64,000 nucleotides of DNA from Anaerolineae bacterium (lineage in GTDB: Bacteria > Chloroflexota > Anaerolineae > 4572-78 > J111): the NCBI GenBank assembly GCA_022071955.1, contig JAJVIM010000007.1, positions 1-64,000 on the forward strand. The letters are read 5' to 3'. This document shows positions 25,720 through 35,021 of the stretch, in pieces (within the stretch, counting starts at the first letter, position 1; every line of letters begins with the position of its first letter). The notes under the pieces are model-generated. The model was not told the DNA's origin and did not search any database. It worked only from the letters and a program-made list of their open reading frames with translations. The translations under genes were made by a program, and so were the position numbers.

Positions 25720-28700
25720 CTACCGGGACAGATCGTGGCGCGGCCCGGCCGGTGTTGGCGCGGCGTTATCGCCGGCAACTTCCAGCCCGCCGGTTATCGA
25801 CAGCGGGCCGGTTTGGGCCTGGTTGTCCATTTCATCGCTCTCAAAAATTTCCACAAAGTAATTGTCGTCAGAGTCGTAACTGTCGGCAAAGGTGTAGAAG
25901 GTGTACGAGCCGGCCGGGAAGGCGACCCAGTTGGTTTCGTTGGGCACGGTCAGCGGCGCGGTCAGCACCCTGGTCAGGGTATCGCCGGGCTGTAAAGCCG
26001 TGCTGATGGGCCAGGCAATCCCGCGGTCGATGGTTCTGATGCGCTCCCAGCGCCGGTCGCCGGGATTGGGGCCGCTGATCAGGTTTTTCGGTTCAACCGT
26101 GGGGTTCACATACACATCAAGCCAAAAGCCTTTGGTAATGGCCGCCTGGCCGTTGTTTCTGATGACCACCGTTACGTGCGGCGGATTAAAGGCCGTATCC
26201 ACGACAAAACTGTCGATAACCAGATTGGGCAGGCAGCAATTTTTAATAATGATCGGCAGATAAATTGTTGCCGGCGAGGTGGTCTGGGTGATTACCTGAT
26301 GGGTGACGGTGGTGCTGGTGATCAGGCCGGTGGTGTCGCTGTTGGCGTTGGCCGTATTCTGAATGGTTGTGCCGGAGGCGACGTTTGTCACCGTAACCGA
26401 CCATGTGGCCGTGAGCCAGCCGCCAACCGCCAGCGAAGGCGCTTGCACCGTTACCCGGCCGGAGGAGTGGTTAAAGCTGCCGCTGCTGCTGTTGGAGCCG
26501 GTCACAAACTGTACCACCGCGTCGAGGTCATCCGTGATCACCACGTTGGTAGCGGTGAGCGTGCCCACATTTTGCACGCTGACTGTGTAGTTGATGGTGC
26601 TGCCCGGCAGCACATTTCCGCCGGCCGGTGTGGCCGATTTGGTGATGGCCAGCACGGCCGCGCCGGGGGTGGTCAGCGTCAGGCTGGCGGTATCGGTTTT
26701 GCCGGAAGTTTGGCCGGTAATGGTCACTGTGCCGGTCAGTACGCCGGCGGTGAGGGTGGCGCTGGCCGCGCCGCCGCTGGTGGCCGCGGTGAAGGGCGGC
26801 GTCGGGCTGAGATCAAGCGCCGGCGACAGGGTAAAAGTGACCACTGTGCCATCGGCTACCGGGCCGGCGCAGTTGCCCACCTGCGCCGAAAGCAGGGTTG
26901 TGGCCGAGCCGTTGGCCGGAATGCTGGCCGGGCTAACCGTCACCGTAATCGCCGTCGAGGCCGGATCGGCCGGCAGGCTGCTCACAAATTGGTTGGCGAT
27001 GGGGCTGGTGCCTCTAAACGCCGAGACCAAATCCGCGGATACACTGCTGCCAATGCGGGTTACCGTTAACGTGGCCACGCCGCTGCTGCTGGTGGTGCGG
27101 TTTTGGTCGGGCATTGGCGAGAATTTAGTGGCCGGATAACTGAAGGTGATGGTTTCGCCGGCAATGGGGTTGCCCAGATTGTCGGTGAGCGTGGCGGTAA
27201 ACGTGCCGCTTTCGCAAACACGGATGGGGCTATCGACGGCCAGCGCCAGTTGCAGATTGGCCAGATTCGGCACAATTTCAACCGCCACCGTGCCGGAAAT
27301 TCCGCCGCCCGTGCCGGTAATGATGGTTGACGCCGGCGTGGTGGCCGACAACACCGCCACATTGCTGACCACGGCAAAGCCGGTGCTCAGCGTTACCGGG
27401 CCGCCGGTCAGCGTACCGGTGGTATCCGCCAGCGAAACCGACTGGTTGAAACCGGTATCGCGGTTGCCAAACTGGTCTACCGCGGTAATGCTGATGGGGA
27501 AAGTAACCCCGGCCGTTTGCGGCGAGGTGGCTTGCAGCACCAGCCGTACCGCCGCGTCGGCGGTGAAGGTGACAATGGCGCTGCCGCTCACAATGGAGGT
27601 GGCCTCGGCCGCAGCCATTGACGTACCGGCCACGGTTGAACTGAGCACGCCGGTGGCCATGCCATTGCTGGTGTTGACCACCGCATTGCTATAGTTGCTG
27701 CCGGACAAACTGGTGGTAAATGTGATGGCCGTGCCATCGTAAACCGGGTTACCGTAGGCATCCGCCACCGAAGTCATCACAGCGATATTTTGGCCCACGG
27801 TTTGGCTGGACGGCACGGGAATAACGGTGATGCTCCCCGCCGGCAGGCCGGGCCGGCCTTCGAGCACGGCGTCATCGGTGGCAGACAGGCTGCCCGACTC
27901 AACCAGCACGGTGTTGGTGATGTTCAGCCCGGTGGCCGGCCACGGCGAAGTGACCGCGTTGCCGGACAGAGTGATCGAGCCGCCGCTGGCGGGCGGTAGT
28001 ACGGCATCGAGCCAGACCAGCGTATCCGCCGCCGGGCTGGAGTCAAACACCGCGTCGGTGCTGGCCGAAACAATATTGGTAACGCTCAGCGGATAAGTAT
28101 CGGTGATGAGCACGTTGCTGGCCGTAATTGGCCCGGTGTTGCTGTAGGTGATGGTGTATTCCACCGCCTCGCCGGCGCGAACAAAACCGGCGGGCGAAAC
28201 CACTTTGGTTACGGCCAGTTGCGGAGCCTGCACCAGCGTGGTAATTGAGCCGCTGGCCGCCAGCCCGGTTTCATCGCTGGCAATTTGATACTGGTTGGTC
28301 AGCACCGAATTGTTGGGCAGAGTGGCGGCCACGGTCACGGTCACAGATACCGAGTGCGGCAGGCCATCGGCCGGCGCCTGCGGGATGTTCCACACAACCT
28401 GACCGCCGGGACTGCCCTGATAAATCACGTTGCTGTCCAGCGTGTCGGTGATAAACACATTGGTGGCGTCGGCCGTGCCGCTGTTGGTAAAGGTGAGGGT
28501 GTAGGTGAGCACCTGCCCCACGGCGATGGGGTCGCTGCTGGCGGTTTTGCTGATTTGCAGCAGCGGCAGGCTGTTGACCGGCGTGTTGAGCGTGGCCGTG
28601 GCGCTGGCGGCGTTGGTCGCGCCGATGTCAACCTGGTTAACCAGCAGCGTGCCGCTGACCATTGGCTGAGTCACAGTTACGTACACGGTCAGGCTTTGCT

Positions 28701-31008
28701 CACCGTCGGCGGGCGAAAGTGGGGCGGGCGTCCAGACCAGTTGGCCGGGCACCGAAATTGCCGGCGTGGGCGTAACGCTGCTCACCGTAACGCTGGCCGG
28801 CAGGGTATCGGTAAGGCGCAGGCCGGTGGCAATGGCCGTGCCGGTGTTGGAGTAGAAAATGGTGTAAGTGAGCGACTGGCCGGCTTGCACGGGCGAGGGC
28901 GAGGCCACTTTGCGGATGTGCAGGGTGGGCGTGCTGACCACTGTACTGGCGGCCGTGGCCGAAACCCGCGGCGAACTGACAAGGTTGTCCACATCAACCC
29001 GGTTGGTAAACACCAGCGAATTGGTCAGCGGTGAACTGACCGTCACTGAAACCACAATCGTTTCACTGGCCAGCGGGCCAACGCTGATTTGCCAGACGTT
29101 GTTACCCGTGGTGGGCGCGGGCGAGGCGGAGCTAAACTGAACCTCGGCCGGGTAAGTGTCGGTGATGATGGCCGTTTCCGTCGATGTGGTCTCGTTGGTG
29201 ACGACAATGGTGTAGGTGAGTACCGACCCCGGCACCACCGGCTCGGGGCTGGCGGTTTTGGTAACGGTGAACACCTGCGGAATAACGGTCACCGTGGCCA
29301 CCGGGCCGCTGGCAATATCGATGCCGTTGACTGTGGTGGTGATCAGGTTGGGGAACTGCCCGCCCACCGACCCGGCCGTGGCGGAGATGGTAAAAGTGAC
29401 CACCACCGGCTCTTGCAGCAGCCCGACGCCGGTAATGGTTTCGGTACGGTTGACCACCGCCGGCGAAAAGCCGGCCGGCAGGGTATCGGTCAGCGGGATA
29501 TTGTAGGCGGTTTCGTTGCCACTGTTGGTAATGACCACGGTGTACGTGAGCGGCTGGCCGGCCAGCACCGCAGCCGGCTGAACAATTTTGGTCAGCGTAA
29601 TTTGGGGGCTGCTGGTGATGGTAGTGGTCAGCGGCGGGCTGGAAATTTCGGCGGGAATATTGGCCGCGGTCAGCACGGCGGTGTTGGTGATTTCCGTGTT
29701 GTTGGTATACGGCGACTGCGCCCGCACGGTTGCCGTCAACACCAGCGATTCACCGGCGTCCAGCCCGGCCGGGCTGGTTATTGTCCAGGTGATGGCGCCG
29801 GTGCTGCCCGGCGTGGGGGCATCGATGGCGGCGGCGCCGCCGCTGATCCCGGCGCTGACAAACAGGGTTTGCGGCGGCAGCAGATCGACAATTTGCAGGC
29901 TGCGGCCGTAATCGGTGGCGCTGCTCTGGTTGGTAACGGTAATCACGTAGCCCAGATAAGCGCCGGCCTCCACCGAGGTGGCTGTAGCCGTTTTGGTGAT
30001 GGTGAGCGCCGGGGCGCTGGCCACGGTGGCGGTAACCGGCGCGCCAACCGCCGGCGTAAACACGCCGCTGCTGCTGGCGCGATAATTGCTGTTAACAATG
30101 GCCACGCCGTTGGTAATCACCGGATCGGTCTGGACGCGGAGAGTGACCGTGGCGGTTGCGCCGGCATCAAGCTGGGCGATAGTCCAGGTAATCACACTGC
30201 CGGCGGCGGGGTTGGGTGCGCTGGCCGGCGGCGTTGAGTCAAAATAAGTGGTGTGGGCCGGGATCGTATCGGTGATGATGACGTTAGTGGCGGTGTAAGC
30301 GCCCACGTTGGCCAGGGTTAGGGTGTAAGTGAGCAGGTTGCCGGGGGTAACGGTGGTTGGCGATACGGTTTTGTTGAGCGGGCCAAACTCCGGAGCGCGA
30401 ACGGTGGTGGTAAAATAGCCCGGCAGCAATACGACATCGGCGTTGGTTGAGGTGACGGTGTAGGTGTTGGTCAGCACCGCGCCGTTGGGCAGCGGTGAAT
30501 TGACGTTAATTTGAAACGAGAATTTTACCGTGCTGGTGGGCGGCATGGGGTTGCCCCCGGGGAAAAAGTCGGCGCTAAACCAACCCACGCTATCGGGATT
30601 GGGACCGCTGGGCAAAATACCCCAGCCGGTGGGCGGCAGGCCTAACACCGGGGTATTGGTTGCGGTGGGGAAAAAGTCGGTAACCAGCACTTTTTCCGCA
30701 GAAATTGCGCCGGAGTTGGTCAGGCTGAGCTGGTACGAAATTGTGCCACCGGGAAAAGTTTCGGCAGGGCCGGTTTTTGACAGCTCCAGCGTGGTTGAGG
30801 CGGCTTTGGCGTAAGAGAGTAGCGTCAGGCCAAACGGCAGCCGCGGGCCGGCGGCCAGCTCGCCGGTAACGGTGGCCGCTGCCGGCAGGCGCTGTCCATG
30901 GGTGGGCAAAATGGGCAAAAAATAAAGTACCGTAGCAAAAAGCAGGGCAAAGGCCACAACCCTCCACCCGGTATGGCTTTTAGCGCCAAAGTTTGAGGCA
31001 TTTTTCAT
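25720..31008 (-). CDS. Giant secreted DUF11/Ig-repeat surface protein
   Basis: 1762 residues. An N-terminal hydrophobic segment (WRVVAFALLFATVLYFLPIL) acts as signal peptide or anchor. There follow about nine to ten DUF11 repeats, each with an SKTGPAETFPGGTISYQLSL-like start and an ATNVxITDTLP motif. An invasin-like Ig region (GNPVYDGTAITFTTSLSG; GNPIAGETITFSYPATKFSP) comes next, then another DUF11 and a CARDB-like C-terminal domain (LPNLVIDSFVVDTAFNPPHV; VTVVIRNNGQAAITKGFWLD). There is no LPXTG motif or C-terminal anchor. Such proteins are usually cell-surface or sheath adhesins. It is monocistronic, and AAGGGG lies 9 nt before the ATG. Confidence 0.85.
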   Translation of the reverse strand: MKNASNFGAKSHTGWRVVAFALLFATVLYFLPILPTHGQRLPAAATVTGELAAGPRLPFGLTLLSYAKAASTTLELSKTGPAETFPGGTISYQLSLTNSGAISAEKVLVTDFFPTATNTPVLGLPPTGWGILPSGPNPDSVGWFSADFFPGGNPMPPTSTVKFSFQINVNSPLPNGAVLTNTYTVTSTNADVVLLPGYFTTTVRAPEFGPLNKTVSPTTVTPGNLLTYTLTLANVGAYTATNVIITDTIPAHTTYFDSTPPASAPNPAAGSVITWTIAQLDAGATATVTLRVQTDPVITNGVAIVNSNYRASSSGVFTPAVGAPVTATVASAPALTITKTATATSVEAGAYLGYVITVTNQSSATDYGRSLQIVDLLPPQTLFVSAGISGGAAAIDAPTPGSTGAITWTITSPAGLDAGESLVLTATVRAQSPYTNNTEITNTAVLTAANIPAEISSPPLTTTITSSPQITLTKIVQPAAVLAGQPLTYTVVITNSGNETAYNIPLTDTLPAGFSPAVVNRTETITGVGLLQEPVVVTFTISATAGSVGGQFPNLITTTVNGIDIASGPVATVTVIPQVFTVTKTASPEPVVPGSVLTYTIVVTNETTSTETAIITDTYPAEVQFSSASPAPTTGNNVWQISVGPLASETIVVSVTVSSPLTNSLVFTNRVDVDNLVSSPRVSATAASTVVSTPTLHIRKVASPSPVQAGQSLTYTIFYSNTGTAIATGLRLTDTLPASVTVSSVTPTPAISVPGQLVWTPAPLSPADGEQSLTVYVTVTQPMVSGTLLVNQVDIGATNAASATATLNTPVNSLPLLQISKTASSDPIAVGQVLTYTLTFTNSGTADATNVFITDTLDSNVIYQGSPGGQVVWNIPQAPADGLPHSVSVTVTVAATLPNNSVLTNQYQIASDETGLAASGSITTLVQAPQLAVTKVVSPAGFVRAGEAVEYTITYSNTGPITASNVLITDTYPLSVTNIVSASTDAVFDSSPAADTLVWLDAVLPPASGGSITLSGNAVTSPWPATGLNITNTVLVESGSLSATDDAVLEGRPGLPAGSITVIPVPSSQTVGQNIAVMTSVADAYGNPVYDGTAITFTTSLSGSNYSNAVVNTSNGMATGVLSSTVAGTSMAAAEATSIVSGSAIVTFTADAAVRLVLQATSPQTAGVTFPISITAVDQFGNRDTGFNQSVSLADTTGTLTGGPVTLSTGFAVVSNVAVLSATTPASTIITGTGGGISGTVAVEIVPNLANLQLALAVDSPIRVCESGTFTATLTDNLGNPIAGETITFSYPATKFSPMPDQNRTTSSSGVATLTVTRIGSSVSADLVSAFRGTSPIANQFVSSLPADPASTAITVTVSPASIPANGSATTLLSAQVGNCAGPVADGTVVTFTLSPALDLSPTPPFTAATSGGAASATLTAGVLTGTVTITGQTSGKTDTASLTLTTPGAAVLAITKSATPAGGNVLPGSTINYTVSVQNVGTLTATNVVITDDLDAVVQFVTGSNSSSGSFNHSSGRVTVQAPSLAVGGWLTATWSVTVTNVASGTTIQNTANANSDTTGLITSTTVTHQVITQTTSPATIYLPIIIKNCCLPNLVIDSFVVDTAFNPPHVTVVIRNNGQAAITKGFWLDVYVNPTVEPKNLISGPNPGDRRWERIRTIDRGIAWPISTALQPGDTLTRVLTAPLTVPNETNWVAFPAGSYTFYTFADSYDSDDNYFVEIFESDEMDNQAQTGPLSITGGLEVAGDNAAPTPAGPRHDLSR

Positions 31009-31157
31009 GATGGCATCCCCTTATTGTTGCCAGCAATAAAACAATTTTGCGCGAAAATCACGCACAACTATTATTATCGGTAAAAAAATGTGAGAATTTA
31101 ATAATTTTAAGGTGACCGATTATTCTCCGATAGTGGCAATCAATCGGAAAACTCCAC

Positions 31158-31883
31158 CTATTGAGGCTTTTGCAAAAGCTCCAAGTAGCGTTCAGCTTCT
31201 TGTTTGGCGCGGGGATCAACCTGAGTATCGAACGACAAAAAAGTTTGAAAAGCGGCCGTTGCTTTTTCCGGCTGGTTTAAGGCCAGGTAGGCAACCCCCA
31301 AACTAAAGTGAGGTTCGGCCAGGTTGGGGGAGATTTGCTGGGCCTGCTGCAATTGAGTCACGGCCTTATCCAGCAATTGTGGGTCCGGCTGATCGTTTTT
31401 TGAGAGCGCCTGCTGCAAATAAAGCACGCCCAGATTATAGGCCACATCGCCGTCGTTGGGATCAAGTTCGAGCGCCTTTTGATACTGCGACGCGGCCAGA
31501 TCAAATTTTTGCTGCTGGTAATAAACAACACCCAGGTTGGCGTAAGCGGCCTGATAATTGGGGTCCAGTTCAATAGCGCCCAGATACGCCGCAACGGCCT
31601 GATCAAACTGGCCGGATTCGTACAGGCTGTTGCCCAGCTCAAAGCGGGCGGCGGCGGTATCTGGCAAGCTCACCGGCGAAACAGGCGCGATGTTAGCCGG
31701 AGCCGCGCCCGCGGCTGGCTCGGTGTTGTTTGAGGCCGGCCAAACTACGGGCAGCAGCAACACCGCTGCAACCAAAAGCGCCCCAACGCCAAGACCAATT
31801 TTCCAGCCAAGGCCTAAACTTTTGGGAGATTCGTTGCTGTGAGTGGGCGGCAACGGGCTTACGGCATCTTCATCATTCATCAT
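31158..31883 (-). CDS. Membrane-anchored TPR protein
   Basis: About 242 residues. A cytoplasmic N-terminus (MNDEDAVSPLPPTHSNESPK) is followed by one membrane helix (IGLGVGALLVAAVLLLPVVW) and, beyond it, three to five TPR units (ARFELGNSLYESGQFDQAVA; YLGAIELDPNYQAAYANLGV; YQKALELDPNDGDVAYNLGV). The start overlaps the end of the upstream beta-lactamase-fold gene by 11 nt (start 31883 or 31880), indicating coupled translation. It probably scaffolds extracytoplasmic protein interactions. No specific partner can be inferred. Confidence 0.75.
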   Translation of the reverse strand: MMNDEDAVSPLPPTHSNESPKSLGLGWKIGLGVGALLVAAVLLLPVVWPASNNTEPAAGAAPANIAPVSPVSLPDTAAARFELGNSLYESGQFDQAVAAYLGAIELDPNYQAAYANLGVVYYQQQKFDLAASQYQKALELDPNDGDVAYNLGVLYLQQALSKNDQPDPQLLDKAVTQLQQAQQISPNLAEPHFSLGVAYLALNQPEKATAAFQTFLSFDTQVDPRAKQEAERYLELLQKPQ

Positions 31884-32535
31884 TGGCGGATTTGGCCAGA
31901 GCGCGCGGCTCCAGCAGTACAATTTGGGTTTCTTCTGGCAGGGTGCTTTTGGTAATCTTTAATGTTGGAATGGGATCGATTTTGGCGGCTCCCATTTCCT
32001 TGAGGAATTTGCTGACCGGATCAAGCGTGACCGTCAGCCCGGGCAAGTCGTAATGCATGGGAATAACAATTAACGGTTCAATGACGCTGATCACCTCGGC
32101 GGCCTGGGCGGCGCTGAGGGCGCGCTTGCCGGCCACGGGAACCATCAATACATCGATGTTACCCAGGTCTTCAACCTGGCTTTGGGTGGGAATGTGAGTC
32201 ATATCGCCCAGGTGGCACACCGTGAGGTCTTCAATATAAAACACAAAAATGTTATTCAGCGAAGGGCCATTGTCGCTCTTTTTGGGTGGAATCATCCTGA
32301 TCCCGGTAATAAAAACCCCGCCTATTTCATATTCGCCCGGGCCATCCACCACCTTAAATTCACCTTTAACGCCGGCAATATGATTGTGGTGCGGAGCCGG
32401 GTTACTCACTGTTACAATATCGGCTTTGGGCCGCGGCAAAGCCAAACCCAAAGATTTGTCATACGGATCGGTCACAACAGTTATATTTTTATCTTTTAAT
32501 CGAAAACATGCGTGGCCGTACCAAATAATCTCCAT
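31873..32535 (-). CDS. Metallo-beta-lactamase-fold protein with degenerate metal motif
   Basis: 220 residues of the UlaG/Lactamase_B_3 type: MEIIWYGHACFRLKDKNITV, VVDGPGEYEIGGVFITGIRM, VCHLGDMTH, VLMVPVAG and VIPMHYDLPG. The usual HxHxDH motif after strand 4 reads S44-N-P-A-P-H-H-N-H52, so the first two histidines are Asn and Ala and the Asp is His. The downstream HLGD and HY histidines remain. I recall related Chloroflexota proteins with partly altered motifs. Either the metal site is rearranged or catalysis is lost. It is coupled to the TPR gene that follows. Confidence 0.8.
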   Translation of the reverse strand: MEIIWYGHACFRLKDKNITVVTDPYDKSLGLALPRPKADIVTVSNPAPHHNHIAGVKGEFKVVDGPGEYEIGGVFITGIRMIPPKKSDNGPSLNNIFVFYIEDLTVCHLGDMTHIPTQSQVEDLGNIDVLMVPVAGKRALSAAQAAEVISVIEPLIVIPMHYDLPGLTVTLDPVSKFLKEMGAAKIDPIPTLKITKSTLPEETQIVLLEPRALAKSANDE

Positions 32536-32630
32536 GGTGTTGTTTGACCCTCTAATTAATAATTTGGTTCAATTTTACCATAACAAAAAATTTTAGGGAA
32601 GAAATCACAAAATGCCGCGTTTCGGCGCGA

Positions 32631-32957
32631 TCAGCTCCGTTTGGCCAACGGGCTGCCTGCCAGTTTTAGCGCCATTCGCCGCAGTTGGGCCGTTTTGGTT
32701 AGCCGGTACAGAGCGCTGCCATCCTGCATTTGTGTTTTTTCCAGAAGGCCCTGCAGCGCAAGATCGCCCAGTTCCGGCCGAACAATCTGCAAACTCAGCC
32801 CCAATCGGCGAGCAATTTGAGGGGTGGTACCGCAATAATCGGGGTTTTTGCCAAAGAAGGTGATAATATCCCACCGCAGCAAATCGGTGGCGTAGCGTTC
32901 AACAAACACTAAAAAATCAACGTCAACTTCTTTTCCGGTGGGGACCGATGCCAACAT
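32631..32957 (-). CDS. Small winged-helix-like protein
   Basis: 108 residues from the ATG at 32957; GGGAG lies 9 nt upstream. The central region YCGTTPQIARRLGLSLQIVR, PELGDLALQGLLEKTQ and SALYRLTKTAQLRRM has the helix-turn-helix-wing pattern of a wHTH domain. It is preceded by FVERYATDLLRWDIITFFGK, which resembles N-terminal helices of regulators of dissimilar families. No sensor domain is visible. The start codon overlaps the -35 region of the divergent histidine-kinase promoter, so binding near its own start could also regulate the kinase (inference). Confidence 0.65.
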   Translation of the reverse strand: MLASVPTGKEVDVDFLVFVERYATDLLRWDIITFFGKNPDYCGTTPQIARRLGLSLQIVRPELGDLALQGLLEKTQMQDGSALYRLTKTAQLRRMALKLAGSPLAKRS

Positions 32958-32958
32958 T

Positions 32959-32987
32959 TTCAAACGCTCCCAAACATGTGGTATAGT
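32959..32987 (+). promoter_or_regulatory. Predicted promoter of the histidine-kinase gene
   Basis: TTCAAA (32959-32964), a 17-bp spacer and TATAGT (32982-32987). The -35 box begins 2 bp beyond the start codon of the divergent wHTH gene. Confidence 0.6.
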
Positions 32988-33021
32988 AAATTATAATCCA
33001 TTCTGCTCTTACAGGTAAACC

Positions 33022-34959
33022 TTGAACCGGGTTTTAATTGCTGCTCAACAAGCCGAAACTTATCGCCGGCACCTGGCCCAACATTTAAACCTGCCGATCG
33101 ATCTGGTAAATGAGGCCGCTACGGTTTGGGCCAAATTGGCCCAGGAGCCATACACGCTGCTTATTATTGAGGTAGGTTTGTTGGGCAGCCTGTTGAGCGA
33201 TGAACATGAAGTGATGCCGCAGCTCCGCAGCAGCCATCCTTATTTGAGCGTTCTGCTGCTGGCCCGGCCAAACGAGCGCAGCCGGGCCGTTTTGCACCTG
33301 GAACATGGGGCCACCGACTACCTGCTGCATCCCTTTGCCATGGCCGAGTTGGTTATTAAAGCGCGTCGCTGCCTGCAAACACACCAACCCGAATTTCAAG
33401 CCTCGACGCTGTTCTCCATAACAGACCAACTGATGATGCTCAATGAGGCCACGCAGGAGCTATTACAAACCCTTCAGCCGGATAAAGCTCACGACATGGT
33501 TTTGGCCAAAGTCCGGCATATTTCACAGGTAGACGTGGCCAAAATCTGGTTGATTGACCACGAACGCACGCTGGCCCGGCCGAGCACGCTGGCAACCGAG
33601 GATGAAGTGTTGTTTAATTTGGCTCAGGAAGCAGTGACGGCCGGGCAGTTTCTTTCCCGGCGGTTTGCCACGGGTAAAGGCACGCTGGCCGCGGCCCTGC
33701 TGCTGCCGCTATTTTCCGGCGATCGGCTGGTGGGGGTGCTGGCACTGGGCCGCCACACCGAAACGCCTTTCTCAGCCGATCAGATCCGGTGGCTCACCGT
33801 ATTTTGCCAGCAGGCGGCTGTGGCCATTGAAAACGCCCAACTGTTTCATAATTTATCCGTGGCGTACGACGACATGGCCCAAAGCCGAAAAAGGATTTTG
33901 CAGAGCAGAAACACCCTCCAGACTGTATTTGATAATATCTACGACGGACTGTACATTCTTAACAAAGACCTGACAATTAGCGCGCTCAACCGGGTAGCGG
34001 CCAACCGCCACGAAACGCCGCTCGAAGAGTTGGTGGGGCAGAGTTTTTTGGCGTTGTCCGGCTCAAGCAACGCCCCGCGGCTGATTGAGCAAATTAAGCA
34101 CGTGCTGGAAACCGGCCACGAAACCACCTGGATGGCTCTGGGTAATGGTGAAGACAGCTTTTTTGAGGACAGAGAATTTAGAATTTACCCCATCAAAAAC
34201 CGACGGGGCCAAACCGAACAGGTTGTTGTGTTTGTCCAGGACGTATCGGAGCGACAAAAGTGGCAGGCCACCTTATTTCGCTCGGCTAACCTGGCCGCGG
34301 TGGGCCAACTGGCCGGCAGTGTGGCGCACCAAATTAATAACCCGCTCACCGTAACCATGACCAACAGCCAGTTGATCATGCTGGACGCCGAGCCGGATTC
34401 CGAAATTAACGAGCTGGCCACAGCCGTGTTCCGGGCCGGCCAGCGCATTCAAAGCTCGGTGGCTAACCTGCTGGAATTTTCTAACCAGGATGAATATTAC
34501 TTTACCGAAGTCAGGTTGGTTAACACCATCGACAGCGCGCTGGATTTGGTGAGCCGCTCACTGATGAAGGCCAGCGTGCAGCTCACCCGGAATTTTGAGG
34601 CCGACCCCGCTATTATCGCCAGTGTAAGCCACCTGAAACTGGTGTGGGTAAACCTGCTGCTCAACGCCAAAGACGCCGTGGCCAATTTTGCCACGCCGCC
34701 TAAAATCGAAATCGGCACCCGCCTGCGTCCGGACGACACGGTCAGCGTTACGTTTAGTGACAATGGTCAGGGCTTAAGCCCGCACAACTTAAAACACGCC
34801 TTCGACCCATTTTTTACAACCAAACCACCCAACAAAGCCCTGGGATTGGGGCTGTACTCCGCGCAGGTAATTGTTGAGCAGCATGGCGGGCACATTTTGG
34901 CTAAAAGCAAGCCGGGTGTTTTCACTGTGTTTGAGGTAATTTTACCAATCAAAGAATAA
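33022..34959 (+). CDS. Histidine kinase with pseudo-receiver, GAF and PAS domains
   Basis: 645 residues from a TTG start (AGG about 7 nt upstream). Residues ~1-118 form a receiver-like fold in which the phospho-acceptor Asp is Glu50 (TLLIIEVGLLG) and the conserved Lys is His103 (YLLHPF). It therefore probably cannot be phosphorylated normally. A GAF domain (~140-290) and a PAS domain (~300-410, LQTVFDNIYDGLYILNKDL) follow. The dimerisation helix has H436 in GSVAHQINNPLT. The ATPase domain has VNLLLNAKDAVAN (N box), FSDNGQGLS (G1), FDPFFTTK and GLGLYSAQVIVEQHGG (G2). No membrane segment, so cytosolic. There is no paired regulator nearby; an orphan regulator lies at 61633. Confidence 0.88.
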   Translation: MNRVLIAAQQAETYRRHLAQHLNLPIDLVNEAATVWAKLAQEPYTLLIIEVGLLGSLLSDEHEVMPQLRSSHPYLSVLLLARPNERSRAVLHLEHGATDYLLHPFAMAELVIKARRCLQTHQPEFQASTLFSITDQLMMLNEATQELLQTLQPDKAHDMVLAKVRHISQVDVAKIWLIDHERTLARPSTLATEDEVLFNLAQEAVTAGQFLSRRFATGKGTLAAALLLPLFSGDRLVGVLALGRHTETPFSADQIRWLTVFCQQAAVAIENAQLFHNLSVAYDDMAQSRKRILQSRNTLQTVFDNIYDGLYILNKDLTISALNRVAANRHETPLEELVGQSFLALSGSSNAPRLIEQIKHVLETGHETTWMALGNGEDSFFEDREFRIYPIKNRRGQTEQVVVFVQDVSERQKWQATLFRSANLAAVGQLAGSVAHQINNPLTVTMTNSQLIMLDAEPDSEINELATAVFRAGQRIQSSVANLLEFSNQDEYYFTEVRLVNTIDSALDLVSRSLMKASVQLTRNFEADPAIIASVSHLKLVWVNLLLNAKDAVANFATPPKIEIGTRLRPDDTVSVTFSDNGQGLSPHNLKHAFDPFFTTKPPNKALGLGLYSAQVIVEQHGGHILAKSKPGVFTVFEVILPIKE

Positions 34960-34981
34960 CCGCTCATCACCGGCAAAAAAA

Positions 34982-35007
34982 AGACCTCGTAACGAGGTCT
35001 CTTTTTT
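34982..35007. terminator. Terminator between the convergent kinase and FHA genes
   Basis: AGACCTCGT-A-ACGAGGTCT hairpin with A-run before and CTTTTTTG after, 23 bp beyond the kinase stop. It can act in both directions. Confidence 0.85.
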
Positions 35008-35021
35008 GTCAGCGCAATGGA

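Noticed and set aside
25720-31008. Multiple short plus-strand frames inside the DUF11 gene as separate genes
   Set aside because: All lie antisense to repeated Thr/Val-rich DUF11 domains and repeat with the same period, so they are shadows of the repeats.
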